A stretch of DNA of 64,000 bases, taken from positions 917,167 to 981,166 of the forward strand of contig NZ_JAKQZH010000002.1 of the NCBI RefSeq assembly GCF_022343555.1, in the 5' to 3' direction. Each line of letters starts with the position of its first letter. Positions within the stretch are counted from its first letter, which is position 1. This stretch comes from Marinobacter sp. C7 (lineage in GTDB: Bacteria; Pseudomonadota; Gammaproteobacteria; Pseudomonadales; Oleiphilaceae). This document shows positions 8,673 to 15,546 of this stretch, piece after piece. The translations under genes and the position numbers were made by a program. The notes beneath the pieces are model-generated. The model saw only the letters and a list, made by a program, of their open reading frames with translations. It had not been told where the DNA came from and did no database searches.

Positions 8673-9209
8673 ATGTATGGCTGCTTGTCATGTTTGTCAG
8701 CAGTCTTCCCGCCAGTTCGAGTGACTCGCCTGGTTCCTTGGATACCGATGTATCGGTTTCAAGGCACTGAAAAAGGCGTGTCTCCAGTGTCACAGAAAAG
8801 AAAATCACTTCGTAAGCCTCGCTATTTATCATTTCTTGCTCAAGATGGATTTTGCTACTACTGTGATCAGCCGATGTGGATTTCGTCTATAAAGGAATTT
8901 GCGAGCTTTTACGGCATCTCGGAAAAACAGGCCCGGTACTTTCAGTGCACTGGTGAGCACCTTATTCCGCATTCGGAAGGTGGAGATGCGAGTGTTGAGA
9001 ATATTGTCGCGGTCTGTTCCTTCTGCAATCACCAACGACACCACAGGAAGGGCGTACCGGATCCGATAACATTCAGAAAACTAGTCCGTAAGCGTCTGTC
9101 TGAAGGTCGTTGGAATAGACATTTGTTTGCGTCTAGGTGCCAAGCTCCGGTCCCGCATTGGTACGCAGGAATTGAGCCCGATGCCACACGCTCGCAAGCA
9201 ACACGCTGA
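8673..9209 (+). CDS. HNH endonuclease-like protein, cassette A cargo
   Basis: The 178-residue frame contains a zinc-ribbon HNH core: CYYC near residue 64, then EHLIPHSEGGDASVENIV with the catalytic-type His, and CSFCNHQRHHRK. HNH nucleases cut DNA, and many stand-alone ones belong to phage or defence cargo. The first 25-35 residues look non-native, so translation may begin at ATG 8748 or GTG 8778. The last 13 residues are encoded by the tRNA T-arm-like start of the next module, so the tail was changed when that module joined. Substrate and role (defence or phage packaging) are unknown. Confidence 0.7.
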   Translation: MYGCLSCLSAVFPPVRVTRLVPWIPMYRFQGTEKGVSPVSQKRKSLRKPRYLSFLAQDGFCYYCDQPMWISSIKEFASFYGISEKQARYFQCTGEHLIPHSEGGDASVENIVAVCSFCNHQRHHRKGVPDPITFRKLVRKRLSEGRWNRHLFASRCQAPVPHWYAGIEPDATRSQATR

Positions 9210-9299
9210 ACCACTATTTCGTTAAAACAGTCACGTCCTAAAATCGAAAAACACTCATGACCACAGAAAAGCGCAAGCGCTTGGACGCTTTGTTGACAC
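9164..9299 (+). repeat. att-like module B: T-arm-like remnant, phased boxes and 19-nt box
   Basis: It begins with CGCAGGAATTGAGCCCGATG (9164-9183), which resembles a tRNA T arm on the minus strand. AACCACTATT follows at 9209, CCACAGAAAA at 9261, and the 19-nt box at 9281-9299 (TTGGACGCTTTGTTGACAC). Spacing from T-arm start to ACCAC box (45 nt) and on to the 19-nt box (72 nt) matches module D within one base. Confidence 0.6.
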
Positions 9300-9604
9300 C
9301 AAGGCGGTCTAGTAGGAAGCGATAACACCCTTTATGGGGCCCAGTGTAAACATCCCCTCAAATCGGCGTATGCGTAAGTAGAATTTGTTCGGAGTCGTCC
9401 CTTAGGGGTCCGAAGCTGCTAACCGAGCTGAATTAATTGGTGAATAATTCTTGGGGGCGTGGAGTTAGAGAAAATTTGAAGATGCACCCAACTCGCGTTT
9501 TTCGTTCCCCGCGGTGATGAGTTTGACTAAGGAAGGGCCCGTCAAAGGACTCTCGGGTATAATCTACCAAAACAATCTGAAACTGAATCCAGAGAGGCTC
9601 CGGG
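9210..9604. other. Non-coding stretch between cassette A gene and cassette B gene
   Basis: The first 90 nt belong to module B. The remainder (9300-9604) has no supported ORF. It holds a CAAGGCGGT motif directly after the 19-nt box, shared with module D, and a TATAAT hexamer at 9558-9563 that may be the -10 of the downstream gene, although I find no good -35. Confidence 0.5.
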
Positions 9605-10606
9605 TTGAGTAGCTATTTCCGAGTAGTTCTGAGATCTGCTCTTGAGAATTTAAAAGTCTTACTTTCCTTCTTTTTTAAGCCTGACTCCTTTTCTGAAAAA
9701 ATAATGAAAAGCTCTGGCTTTTTTGAGGGGGTAAAGTTTGCATTCTGGATAATCGTACTGGTGGCTGTCTTAGAGGCAGTATCGGGGCGTCTATTCCAGT
9801 ACGAGGGTTATGATTCGTTTGGAGAGTTTGCGTCTTGTGACTTTTTACCTGTGAAAGAATTCCTTAACTCCCCTTATTGGAAGGATTATGTAGCCGACCG
9901 TAGAGCTCTGGCTAATTCGGACGTTCAGGAGCCGCCGCAGTTCATGGGGATGAAAATAGTTGGTCCGGGGCTTCAGGTTGCAACCGGGGATCCAGAGGTT
10001 GATAGAGAAAATTCCAGAGTTTTAGAGTTCGGTTTAGCTACAAGAATTGCATTTCCTCAGTCCTGTTTCTTTGACCCGGAGGTCCCTCAGCTCGCATTTG
10101 TGAAGTTTGGTTTTGCATCGATACTCTTCGATAAAGTATATAGAGATGATGTGAGTAATGAGGTTGTCGCTCTCATTTTCATGATGACGCTGTCTGCTGT
10201 TTTTTCTATTTCAGTTTGGTATGTGCTTTCAAAGCTGGGAGTAGTTGCGAATATCAGGTTTCTGTTCTTGGTTTCGCTTTGTTCCATATCGGTTTGGCAT
10301 TTATTGGTCTACTCGGTGGTTAGCTTGGCTGGCATTTATTATTCCTTCGATCATAGGCTTTCACTACATTTTGATGTTTTTGAGTACATGATTAGCTTTA
10401 TGATTTTTGTTTATGTTTCCGCAGCTCTAGTTCTGGGATACTTTCTCTATTATTTAAAGACGGTCACCGGTGCAGGTTACTTGAGAGCGATTACTGGCGC
10501 CTTGCTAGGAGGTGCACTGTCTGTCTTCTTGGTCCCGCTTTTGTTGGTGCCCGTGCTTTTTTTAATTCTGCGTTTTGGATACTGGTTGGGCTTGTTGGGA
10601 ATATAG
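9605..10606 (+). CDS. Polytopic membrane protein of unknown function, cassette B cargo
   Basis: The frame encodes 333 residues from a TTG start (9605) preceded by GAGAGG. Five membrane helices are likely, near residues 45-65, 182-208, 216-245, 257-285 and 295-325. A soluble extracytoplasmic or cytoplasmic loop of about 115 residues, with several Pro, Cys and acidic residues, lies between helices 1 and 2. Helix layout vaguely recalls Yip1-type proteins, but I do not recognise the family. It is strongly AT-rich compared with the host genes, a sign of transfer. It is the only gene between modules B and C. Function is unknown; a phage-resistance role would be a guess. Confidence 0.75.
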   Translation: MSSYFRVVLRSALENLKVLLSFFFKPDSFSEKIMKSSGFFEGVKFAFWIIVLVAVLEAVSGRLFQYEGYDSFGEFASCDFLPVKEFLNSPYWKDYVADRRALANSDVQEPPQFMGMKIVGPGLQVATGDPEVDRENSRVLEFGLATRIAFPQSCFFDPEVPQLAFVKFGFASILFDKVYRDDVSNEVVALIFMMTLSAVFSISVWYVLSKLGVVANIRFLFLVSLCSISVWHLLVYSVVSLAGIYYSFDHRLSLHFDVFEYMISFMIFVYVSAALVLGYFLYYLKTVTGAGYLRAITGALLGGALSVFLVPLLLVPVLFLILRFGYWLGLLGI

Positions 10607-10692
10607 TTCTTAGGATCTTCTTACATTTTGCTTACAAATCCAGCCTCCAGAGACAACAAAGCCCGCACAAGGCGGGCGATGTCATTGAATAT

Positions 10693-10740
10693 TGGTGCCG
10701 GCAGGCGGAACCGAACCACCGACACGGGGATTTTCAATCC
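10693..10740 (-). pseudogene. 3' half of a tRNA-Phe gene (att remnant of module C)
   Basis: Read on the minus strand, this 48-nt piece starts in the anticodon stem-loop with GGATTGAAAATCC (anticodon GAA). It continues through variable region and T arm to an encoded CCA. The 5' half is absent and the T loop has G where A is expected. The breakpoint near the anticodon matches that of the Ile2 attL, so it looks like the scar of an integration at tRNA-Phe. Confidence 0.75.
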
Positions 10741-10832
10741 ATATAACAAATACCCCATTTAGCCACATCCCTGCACAATCAGGCACTTACAGGATTCATG
10801 GCCCACGGAACACCACAGAAAACCGCATACGT

Positions 10833-10851
10833 GTGGACACGGCGTAGACAC
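10833..10851 (+). repeat. 19-nt box copy C
   Basis: The sequence is GTGGACACGGCGTAGACAC. It keeps both GACAC units at the same spacing but differs in the centre. It lies 72 nt after the AGCCAC box and 71 nt before the start of the next cargo gene. Confidence 0.55.
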
Positions 10852-10922
10852 ACTAGGTGGTATCTTTTCGTTTATGCTTATAGTGTATAAAGCCCGAAGT
10901 TCTAAACAAGGGAATTTGTTAA

Positions 10923-11378
10923 GTGTCCAAGTCTGATGTGGATAACAGATCTAACCAGCTCAATCCTAACAATGATGCGTACTATGAATCTCGTGGCTAT
11001 GAGGGGCGTGAGGACTACTATGGCGACGATTGTGAATATGTTGGCCCTTACATAACTAATAGTTCCCCAGGCCCGAAGGTTCTCTCCTTTGAGCAGAAAG
11101 AGCAGCGTTTTCTCGATCAGAGAAGAAAATCGATTGCGTCCTCGATGACCACGGGGAAAGCTTCCGAAATCTTGTGGAATTTGTTGCTGCATGATTTCCC
11201 AGAGATTGAGGTAGATTTGGATTTTTATGGGGGCGATATACGGGTCACGGTAACTGGATGCTTGCCCGGTTCAGAAACTGCGCAGTCTATCGAGGCAACG
11301 ACTAACGCTTGGCTGAAGGACCGTCAATGGTTGATCAGTGGGTGCGTTGAGGGGGTCCAGCTTACATTCAAATTCTGA
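10923..11378 (+). CDS. Hypothetical protein, cassette C cargo
   Basis: The frame encodes 151 residues from GTG at 10923, with AGGGAA upstream. The first 50 residues are polar and rich in Asn, Tyr, Asp and Gly and look disordered. Residues 60-151 look like a compact alpha/beta domain (AASEILWNLL-type helix, then alternating beta strands ending in QLTFKF). No signal peptide, membrane helix or catalytic motif is seen, and I do not recognise a family. It is the single gene between modules C and D. Confidence 0.65.
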   Translation: MSKSDVDNRSNQLNPNNDAYYESRGYEGREDYYGDDCEYVGPYITNSSPGPKVLSFEQKEQRFLDQRRKSIASSMTTGKASEILWNLLLHDFPEIEVDLDFYGGDIRVTVTGCLPGSETAQSIEATTNAWLKDRQWLISGCVEGVQLTFKF

Positions 11379-11420
11379 TTCCTTCGACGTATGCCCCTTT
11401 TGCCTTCGTTTGATTACAGT

Positions 11421-11558
11421 CGCGGGAATTGAACCCGATGTCGCACGCAAACAAAGGAACACAAAAAACCACTATTCCTGCGAAAACAGCGGGTTGTAGA
11501 AATGCATCTCCACTCAAAGCCACACCCTGCCACGACTCCGTGGACACTTTGTTGACAC
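11421..11558 (+). repeat. att-like module D: T-arm-like remnant and 19-nt box
   Basis: It starts with CGCGGGAATTGAACCCGATG (11421-11440), a tRNA T-arm-like sequence on the minus strand and close kin of module B. AACCACTATT follows at 11467, CCACA at 11520 and the canonical box GTGGACACTTTGTTGACAC at 11540-11558. Module B and D are similar along about 70 nt, so they share an origin. Confidence 0.65.
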
Positions 11559-11647
11559 CTTTAGTCCACAAGGCGGTTGGCAAGGAGGAAGACGGATAGG
11601 CTACTATCTGCTACTTCATAAGGAATTGATAAGGTTTAGGGGGCTCT

Positions 11648-12403
11648 GTGTTTGATGGAGTTTCATTTCTGAAATTCTTGGCGGTAATCGCTGCCGTTTT
11701 CTTTTTGATTGCTTTTCTACAGGCACTGCGCGCGAAAAAGACATCAGTCCACCTCCCGTACCAACGCCGTGAGCGTCTGATGACCGAGGCGGAAGGTTCT
11801 TTTTATCAGGTGCTTGAACTTGCACTACCTGAAGATCGCTATCGAATTTTCGGGAAGGTCAGGGTAGAAGATCTTATATCAGTTAAATCAGGCCTGGATC
11901 GGAGCACCTGGCAGTCTGCCCGTAACCGGATTAAAAGCCGGCATATCGATATTGTCATTGTAGAACGCAAAACTTTTAAGCCGGTTTGGGCGGTTGAGCT
12001 GGACGATAAGTCGCATAACTCGGCCACCAGACAGGAGCGCGATTCATTTTTGGACAAGGCCTTTGAAGTTGCAGGGTTGCCCCTCTTACGGTTCAAAGCC
12101 AAACGTAGCTACACCATTGCAGATCTTCAAAGAGCTTTTGAATTGGATTCCGTTGAGCCGTCCAGTGAGGAATCCGTTTCAGTCACTGAACAAAGTTCGG
12201 AGCAAAGTGCAGAGTCTATTTCTGCTTCTCGTGTTGACGATACACCTGAGAGGTTCTGTCCGCGTTGCTATGCTCCTATGGCTAGGAAACGGGTACGTTC
12301 GGGCAAGTTTGCTGGGGCAGAGGTTTTGGCGTGCTCTCGATACCCTAAATGCCGAAAGCTTCTTCCGGTCACTGGCACCGATCCGGTGGAAGGCGGAGTT
12401 TAG
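11648..12403 (+). CDS. DUF2726 protein with C-terminal topoisomerase-type zinc finger, cassette D cargo
   Basis: The 251-residue product starts at GTG 11648. It has one N-terminal membrane helix (about 8-25), then a DUF2726 domain (about 45-165) with the IDIVIVERKTFKPVWAVELD pattern, whose acidic and Lys positions suggest a PD-(D/E)XK nuclease-like fold. A low-complexity Ser/Glu/Gln linker follows (about 166-195). A four-Cys zinc finger ends the protein (CPRC near 203 and CSRYPKC near 230), like those of topoisomerase I. Such membrane-tethered nuclease-like proteins occur in mobile DNA and defence islands; the activity here is inferred. Confidence 0.75.
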   Translation: MFDGVSFLKFLAVIAAVFFLIAFLQALRAKKTSVHLPYQRRERLMTEAEGSFYQVLELALPEDRYRIFGKVRVEDLISVKSGLDRSTWQSARNRIKSRHIDIVIVERKTFKPVWAVELDDKSHNSATRQERDSFLDKAFEVAGLPLLRFKAKRSYTIADLQRAFELDSVEPSSEESVSVTEQSSEQSAESISASRVDDTPERFCPRCYAPMARKRVRSGKFAGAEVLACSRYPKCRKLLPVTGTDPVEGGV

Positions 12404-12450
12404 TCTGGGATATTTCAAAAACTGCATCGGTTCCCGAGTAAGGATGCGTA

Positions 12451-12504
12451 ATGAACTATACCGTTATTACCGAAAACGACGTCTCACAATGGTCTAACAA
12501 ATAA
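12451..12504 (+). pseudogene. 17-codon remnant of a truncated gene
   Basis: A short frame, MNYTVITENDVSQWSNK, resembles the conserved N-terminus I associate with a family of phage- or defence-linked HNH/PUA-like proteins (TENDxSxW). It is cut after 17 codons by a stop. The sequence after it (to 12655) has no ORF, so it is probably a deletion scar of a fifth cargo gene. Recognition rests on memory of the motif and should be treated as tentative. Confidence 0.35.
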
Positions 12505-12655
12505 AGCGACATCAAGCCTTTAGATTAGGTTGACCTGGTCTCAACGCCGTCAATAATGCCGGGCAAGCTCGATACCTTCCTAGTGGTGTGACAGTAGATA
12601 TCTCTGTAGCTTTGAATAAACAACTAATCTTTTTTATAGTGCTTAAAGGAGCTTT

Positions 12656-13867
12656 CTACTTATTATCTCTCATAATGAAATCCATTAAGCTTCTAGGTGC
12701 TGTGTCATCTTTTATTATTCCGTCGTACGCGGGTCTGAAAAGCGAGTTCAATATAAGTTCAACGTCATTTTCTCTTAGGTTCTTTTCCTCGCTGGCAAGG
12801 GCTAAATACGTTTTCATCATTGTGACACGCTCTTTTGCATCTTGGTGAAGGTGCTTATGTATATGCCACGTTTTATTTGAAAGCTTTATAGACCATATAA
12901 GGAAAGAAAGCAGAAGAGCGGCTACTAATCCCTTAATTGCATGTCCATATGAAAGATTGAATGCAGAGCCATTTAAGTCTTCGGGTGTTGCACTCAAGAC
13001 GATAAGTGCACCTGCAAATAAAAAAGTAAATATAGTTACCAGTGTAAATATTATAAGCCAGGTAAATGCTCTTTTAGCTTTCTGCTCATGCTCATTCGCC
13101 TGATCACTCCAGTAATCGACACTCGCTCTCAGTGACATATGTTTTCTATAAGTCTCCCTTACTGATTCGAGAGACTGGTTAGCATCCTTCAGGAAATCAT
13201 CAAACGCATGTTTGAGGCCTAGTATTGCCTGATTGAAGCTGTTTTTAGTTAATCTAAGTGTTTCTAAATTATCAGACTGAGACGTTGTCAAGGCATCGAG
13301 AAGCTTCTCGTGCTCGTCCTTGTGTTGCTCTAAAGAGGCTAGGAGCTCTTCGTTTTTCTCGCTCCATTGAGCTATCAACTTATCAATTTTCCGGTTTTCG
13401 GAATTCGCTTTTGGGTGTTCTCTCTCTGAAAATATTTTTCCTTTAATATAACCTATCAGGCGTAAATGGTCGTTTTTAATATTTTGAGTATAAGAATTTT
13501 GGTATCCTTCTATAAAACCATCTGCTTCATTGTTGTGTTTGCATTCTTTGAGCTCATCTACTATCGGGTTTATTGAAGAGATTATTTCTCGTTTATTAAA
13601 TTTGGTCTCTATCGCTGACTTGATATCTCTCTTTTTTTCTGTAGGTTTTCTTTCAGATTCGGATATTGTTGATATTTGCTGATTTGCCTCTCCCCATTTT
13701 TGAAAAATATTTCTAATAGTTCCTGAGGAACGGGTGGCAAAAATATCTCTCCAGAATTCTTCCTCTTGTTCTACCCATTCAATAAGGCTTTCTAGGTCGT
13801 GGAACTTTTTTTTGCCGATATCGGTTTCAATGCTAATATAAGCTCTGCTGTTTTTTTTCTCTTCCAC
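12656..13867 (-). CDS. DUF6161-like coiled-coil membrane protein linked to the prophage repressor
   Basis: I place the start at GTG 13867, preceded by AGAGGGA and 17 nt after the repressor stop; a longer frame overlaps the repressor and is unlikely. The 403-residue product has a charged N-terminal half with coiled coil (about 190-270). Two membrane helices follow (about 285-312 and 328-350), then a C-terminal domain (HKHLHQDAKERVTMMKTYLAL, then LFRPAYDGIIKDD). This C-terminal pattern is what I recall for DUF6161. Gene order suggests co-expression with the repressor in the lysogen, where superinfection exclusion or defence proteins are often encoded. AT-rich. Function is not established. Confidence 0.7.
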   Translation of the reverse strand: MEEKKNSRAYISIETDIGKKKFHDLESLIEWVEQEEEFWRDIFATRSSGTIRNIFQKWGEANQQISTISESERKPTEKKRDIKSAIETKFNKREIISSINPIVDELKECKHNNEADGFIEGYQNSYTQNIKNDHLRLIGYIKGKIFSEREHPKANSENRKIDKLIAQWSEKNEELLASLEQHKDEHEKLLDALTTSQSDNLETLRLTKNSFNQAILGLKHAFDDFLKDANQSLESVRETYRKHMSLRASVDYWSDQANEHEQKAKRAFTWLIIFTLVTIFTFLFAGALIVLSATPEDLNGSAFNLSYGHAIKGLVAALLLSFLIWSIKLSNKTWHIHKHLHQDAKERVTMMKTYLALASEEKNLRENDVELILNSLFRPAYDGIIKDDTAPRSLMDFIMRDNK

Positions 13868-13884
13868 GTAAAACTTCCCTCTAA

Positions 13885-14562
13885 CTAAAGATCTTTTCCT
13901 ACCCAGACAACTCTTCCGATGACTTCCATATTTTCTAGGTTGGAGCGTTCTATTTCCTGCGGTGGATACTCTTTGTTGTCGCTCAGCAACTGTACTCCGT
14001 CGTTCCAAAGTGTCTGAACCCTTTTGACTAAAAGGTGGTCACCGTTTCGAATCACGTAGATGTGCCCATCTCTCAGCTTCTTTTCGCTGGTATCTACCAT
14101 CACGGTCTCATTGTCTGAGATCGTCGGCTCCATTGAATCCCCTTTGGCAAACACCAATGCTAAATCCTGTTCATGCAATCCTCTGAAGCGGAGCCATTTT
14201 CTTCTAAAGGCGAGTTCTCTAGTTGGTGATTCGTCGCCGGCGAGAGATCCATGGCCGGCGGCTACTTGGACGTTGTAGCCAGGAATAAGCGCAAACTCAT
14301 CCTCAAACTGTGAATCTGTCTTTGTCGGCTTCTTTCCGGTGGCTAACCACTCCAGTGGTACTCCATTTGCCTCTGCTATCTGGGCAGCTTTATCCAGGCC
14401 AGGTGTTGATCCCGAGAGGTATTTCCTCATCGTGCTAAGCGGGATTTTGCACTTTTGGGCAAATGCGCTCTCCGAAAGATTGCCCATTAGGGTTTTCATC
14501 CGAGTAGAGACATTCCCCGACTCATCAGTCTCATTTTCATTAAGTCCATCAAAATCAGTCAT
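13885..14562 (-). CDS. Prophage repressor, XRE HTH plus LexA/S24 peptidase domain
   Basis: The 225-residue protein has an N-terminal helix-turn-helix (about 20-75, containing FAQKCKIPLSTMRKYLSG). A linker leads to a C-terminal S24 autoprotease fold (about 115-225). The nucleophile Ser lies in KGDSMEPTI and the catalytic Lys in LLVKRVQ. It should keep the phage lytic genes off by binding the divergent region at 14563-14711, and be self-cleaved after DNA damage through RecA, as for CI and LexA-like repressors. Divergent orientation to the early phage genes supports this. Confidence 0.88.
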   Translation of the reverse strand: MTDFDGLNENETDESGNVSTRMKTLMGNLSESAFAQKCKIPLSTMRKYLSGSTPGLDKAAQIAEANGVPLEWLATGKKPTKTDSQFEDEFALIPGYNVQVAAGHGSLAGDESPTRELAFRRKWLRFRGLHEQDLALVFAKGDSMEPTISDNETVMVDTSEKKLRDGHIYVIRNGDHLLVKRVQTLWNDGVQLLSDNKEYPPQEIERSNLENMEVIGRVVWVGKDL

Positions 14563-14609
14563 TTAAGAATGTCTTCCTAAGTCTCACATTAGAGTTTTTT
14601 GCAACATTT

Positions 14610-14716
14610 AACCTAATTAGGCTAAAAATTTCACACTTTAAGGCTTGATTTATGGCCTAATAGTGCTAAATTCATTGCATGAAAGCGCTAAGGTAGTACC
14701 CAAAAGCGTTAGTGCA
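14610..14716. promoter_or_regulatory. Putative repressor operators in the divergent early region
   Basis: Related CTAA/TTAG sites occur between repressor and early genes: the perfect palindrome CCTAATTAGG (14612-14621), GGCCTAATAGTGCTAA (14654-14669), GCGCTAAGG (14685-14693) and GCGTTAGTGC (14706-14715). Such a cluster is expected of a phage switch. Exact boundaries are uncertain. Confidence 0.45.
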
Positions 14717-14945
14717 AATCAGTGTAGCAGAGTGCAAAACAGTGGACGAGCAGAAACAAATCATTCTGATAGCTACCCCGGTCATGACCCAGGAGCGCTT
14801 CGCTCAACTGACCGGGCTCACGGAAGGGCAGGTGAGGGGCATGATCGAAAAGGGGCACTTGCCGTCCCTCAAGATCGGAAAGCCTCGCTTGGTGAACATT
14901 GCCGCTCTGTCTCAGGACGCTCTGGATAAGGAGGACTGGCAATGA
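14712..14945 (+). CDS. AlpA/excisionase-like small HTH protein
   Basis: Up to 77 residues from GTG 14712; GTG 14742 or ATG 14784 are equally possible starts. The core MTQERFAQLTGLTEGQVRGMIEKGHLPSLKIGKPRLVNI is a MerR/AlpA-type winged helix-turn-helix, as in excisionases and early regulators of Pf-type phages. It is the first gene right of the switch. It could act as recombination directionality factor or as transcription activator for the replication genes. It ends with a 4-nt overlap with the next gene, so it is in the phage operon. Confidence 0.65.
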   Translation: MQISVAECKTVDEQKQIILIATPVMTQERFAQLTGLTEGQVRGMIEKGHLPSLKIGKPRLVNIAALSQDALDKEDWQ

Positions 14946-15220
14946 CCCCGGACCTGCGTAACCAGAAACAAACCATCATGCGCCTGCGCTTCCAGGAAGC
15001 CTGTGAAGCCTTCGAGGAAGGCGAATACGAAGCCGCCGCCATGCGCATCAGCCAGATCCACCAGATGGTGTCGGCCTATATGGGCGTCGATTCCGACCTC
15101 TACTGGTTCGGCATCCGGCTCACCATTCTGTGGGCTGAATTTCTTCTCCAGGAAGAAACCCGGGACTTCAACGCCTGGGCCGTCGGGCAAGCCTGCCAAG
15201 CACTGAGGGCCGCCGCATGA
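14942..15220 (+). CDS. Small inovirus early protein, unknown function
   Basis: 92 residues, overlapping its neighbours by 4 nt at both ends, so translationally coupled. Predicted all-helical (FQEACEAFEEGEYEAAAMRISQIHQMV) with several Trp and Phe near the C-terminus. No signal peptide or membrane helix. I do not recognise a family. Host-like GC content, as in the rest of the phage block. Confidence 0.6.
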   Translation: MTPDLRNQKQTIMRLRFQEACEAFEEGEYEAAAMRISQIHQMVSAYMGVDSDLYWFGIRLTILWAEFLLQEETRDFNAWAVGQACQALRAAA

Positions 15221-15546
15221 GATTCCACCGCCACGACGTCAACCGCGCCATCAACGCGGCCAGTTTCGCCTTCCAGGGCCCACGTCCGTCCTCTGCGCTC
15301 ACCCCTGATGCCCTGGAAGGCCTTTTTGACACCCTGGCCCAGCGCCTTGGTCAGCTGCGTGAGGTCCGCACCGACCACCCGTGCGACTACCTCGCCCGCT
15401 GCAAGGCCGGGTTCACCGACGCACTCATCAACGAACTGGAAGCCAGGAACTACCACAGCCCGGCCTTTGATCGCCTCATTCAACTGAGGGACGCCTGGGA
15501 CGGTGGCCAACTGGATCTTCCCACCGTCACGGAGACGCAACCATGA
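15217..15546 (+). CDS. Small inovirus early protein, unknown function
   Basis: 109 residues in the same coupled operon, sharing 4-nt overlaps with genes on both sides. The sequence is predominantly helical, with a central LAQRLGQLREVRTDHPCDYLARCKAG segment. No membrane helix or known motif is visible. Position suggests a role in replication or its control, which is inference. Confidence 0.6.
   Translation: MRFHRHDVNRAINAASFAFQGPRPSSALTPDALEGLFDTLAQRLGQLREVRTDHPCDYLARCKAGFTDALINELEARNYHSPAFDRLIQLRDAWDGGQLDLPTVTETQP

Larger units (their letters stand above)
10607..10922. other. Non-coding stretch carrying module C (captured tRNA-Phe end)
   Basis: It contains, in order, a hairpin GCCCGC/GCGGGC (10661-10677), a tRNA-Phe 3' half (10693-10740), an AGCCAC box (10761), a CCACAGAAAA box (10813) and the 19-nt box (10833-10851). 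On the minus strand the hairpin is followed by a T-rich run, as a terminator of a tRNA-Phe gene would be. That suggests the former chromosomal flank was captured together with the tRNA end. Confidence 0.55.

Noticed and set aside
9505..9563. TTGACT at 9513 with TATAAT at 9558 as a sigma-70 promoter
   Set aside because: The spacing is far above 17 bp, so they cannot form one promoter; only the -10 may be real.
12490..12545. Integron attC-like sequence (TCTAACAAATAAAG...)
   Set aside because: The start resembles an attC 5' core, but I find no matching GTTAGGC-type 3' core or paired L/R boxes nearby, and no integron integrase.
12588..12848. Plus-strand 86-residue frame
   Set aside because: It is antisense to the C-terminus of the DUF6161-like gene, whose frame has a clear domain and membrane-helix pattern.
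13868..14008. N-terminal extension of the DUF6161-like protein into the repressor gene
   Set aside because: The extension is a shadow of the repressor frame (Arg/Ser-rich). GTG 13867 has a good ribosome binding site just after the repressor stop.
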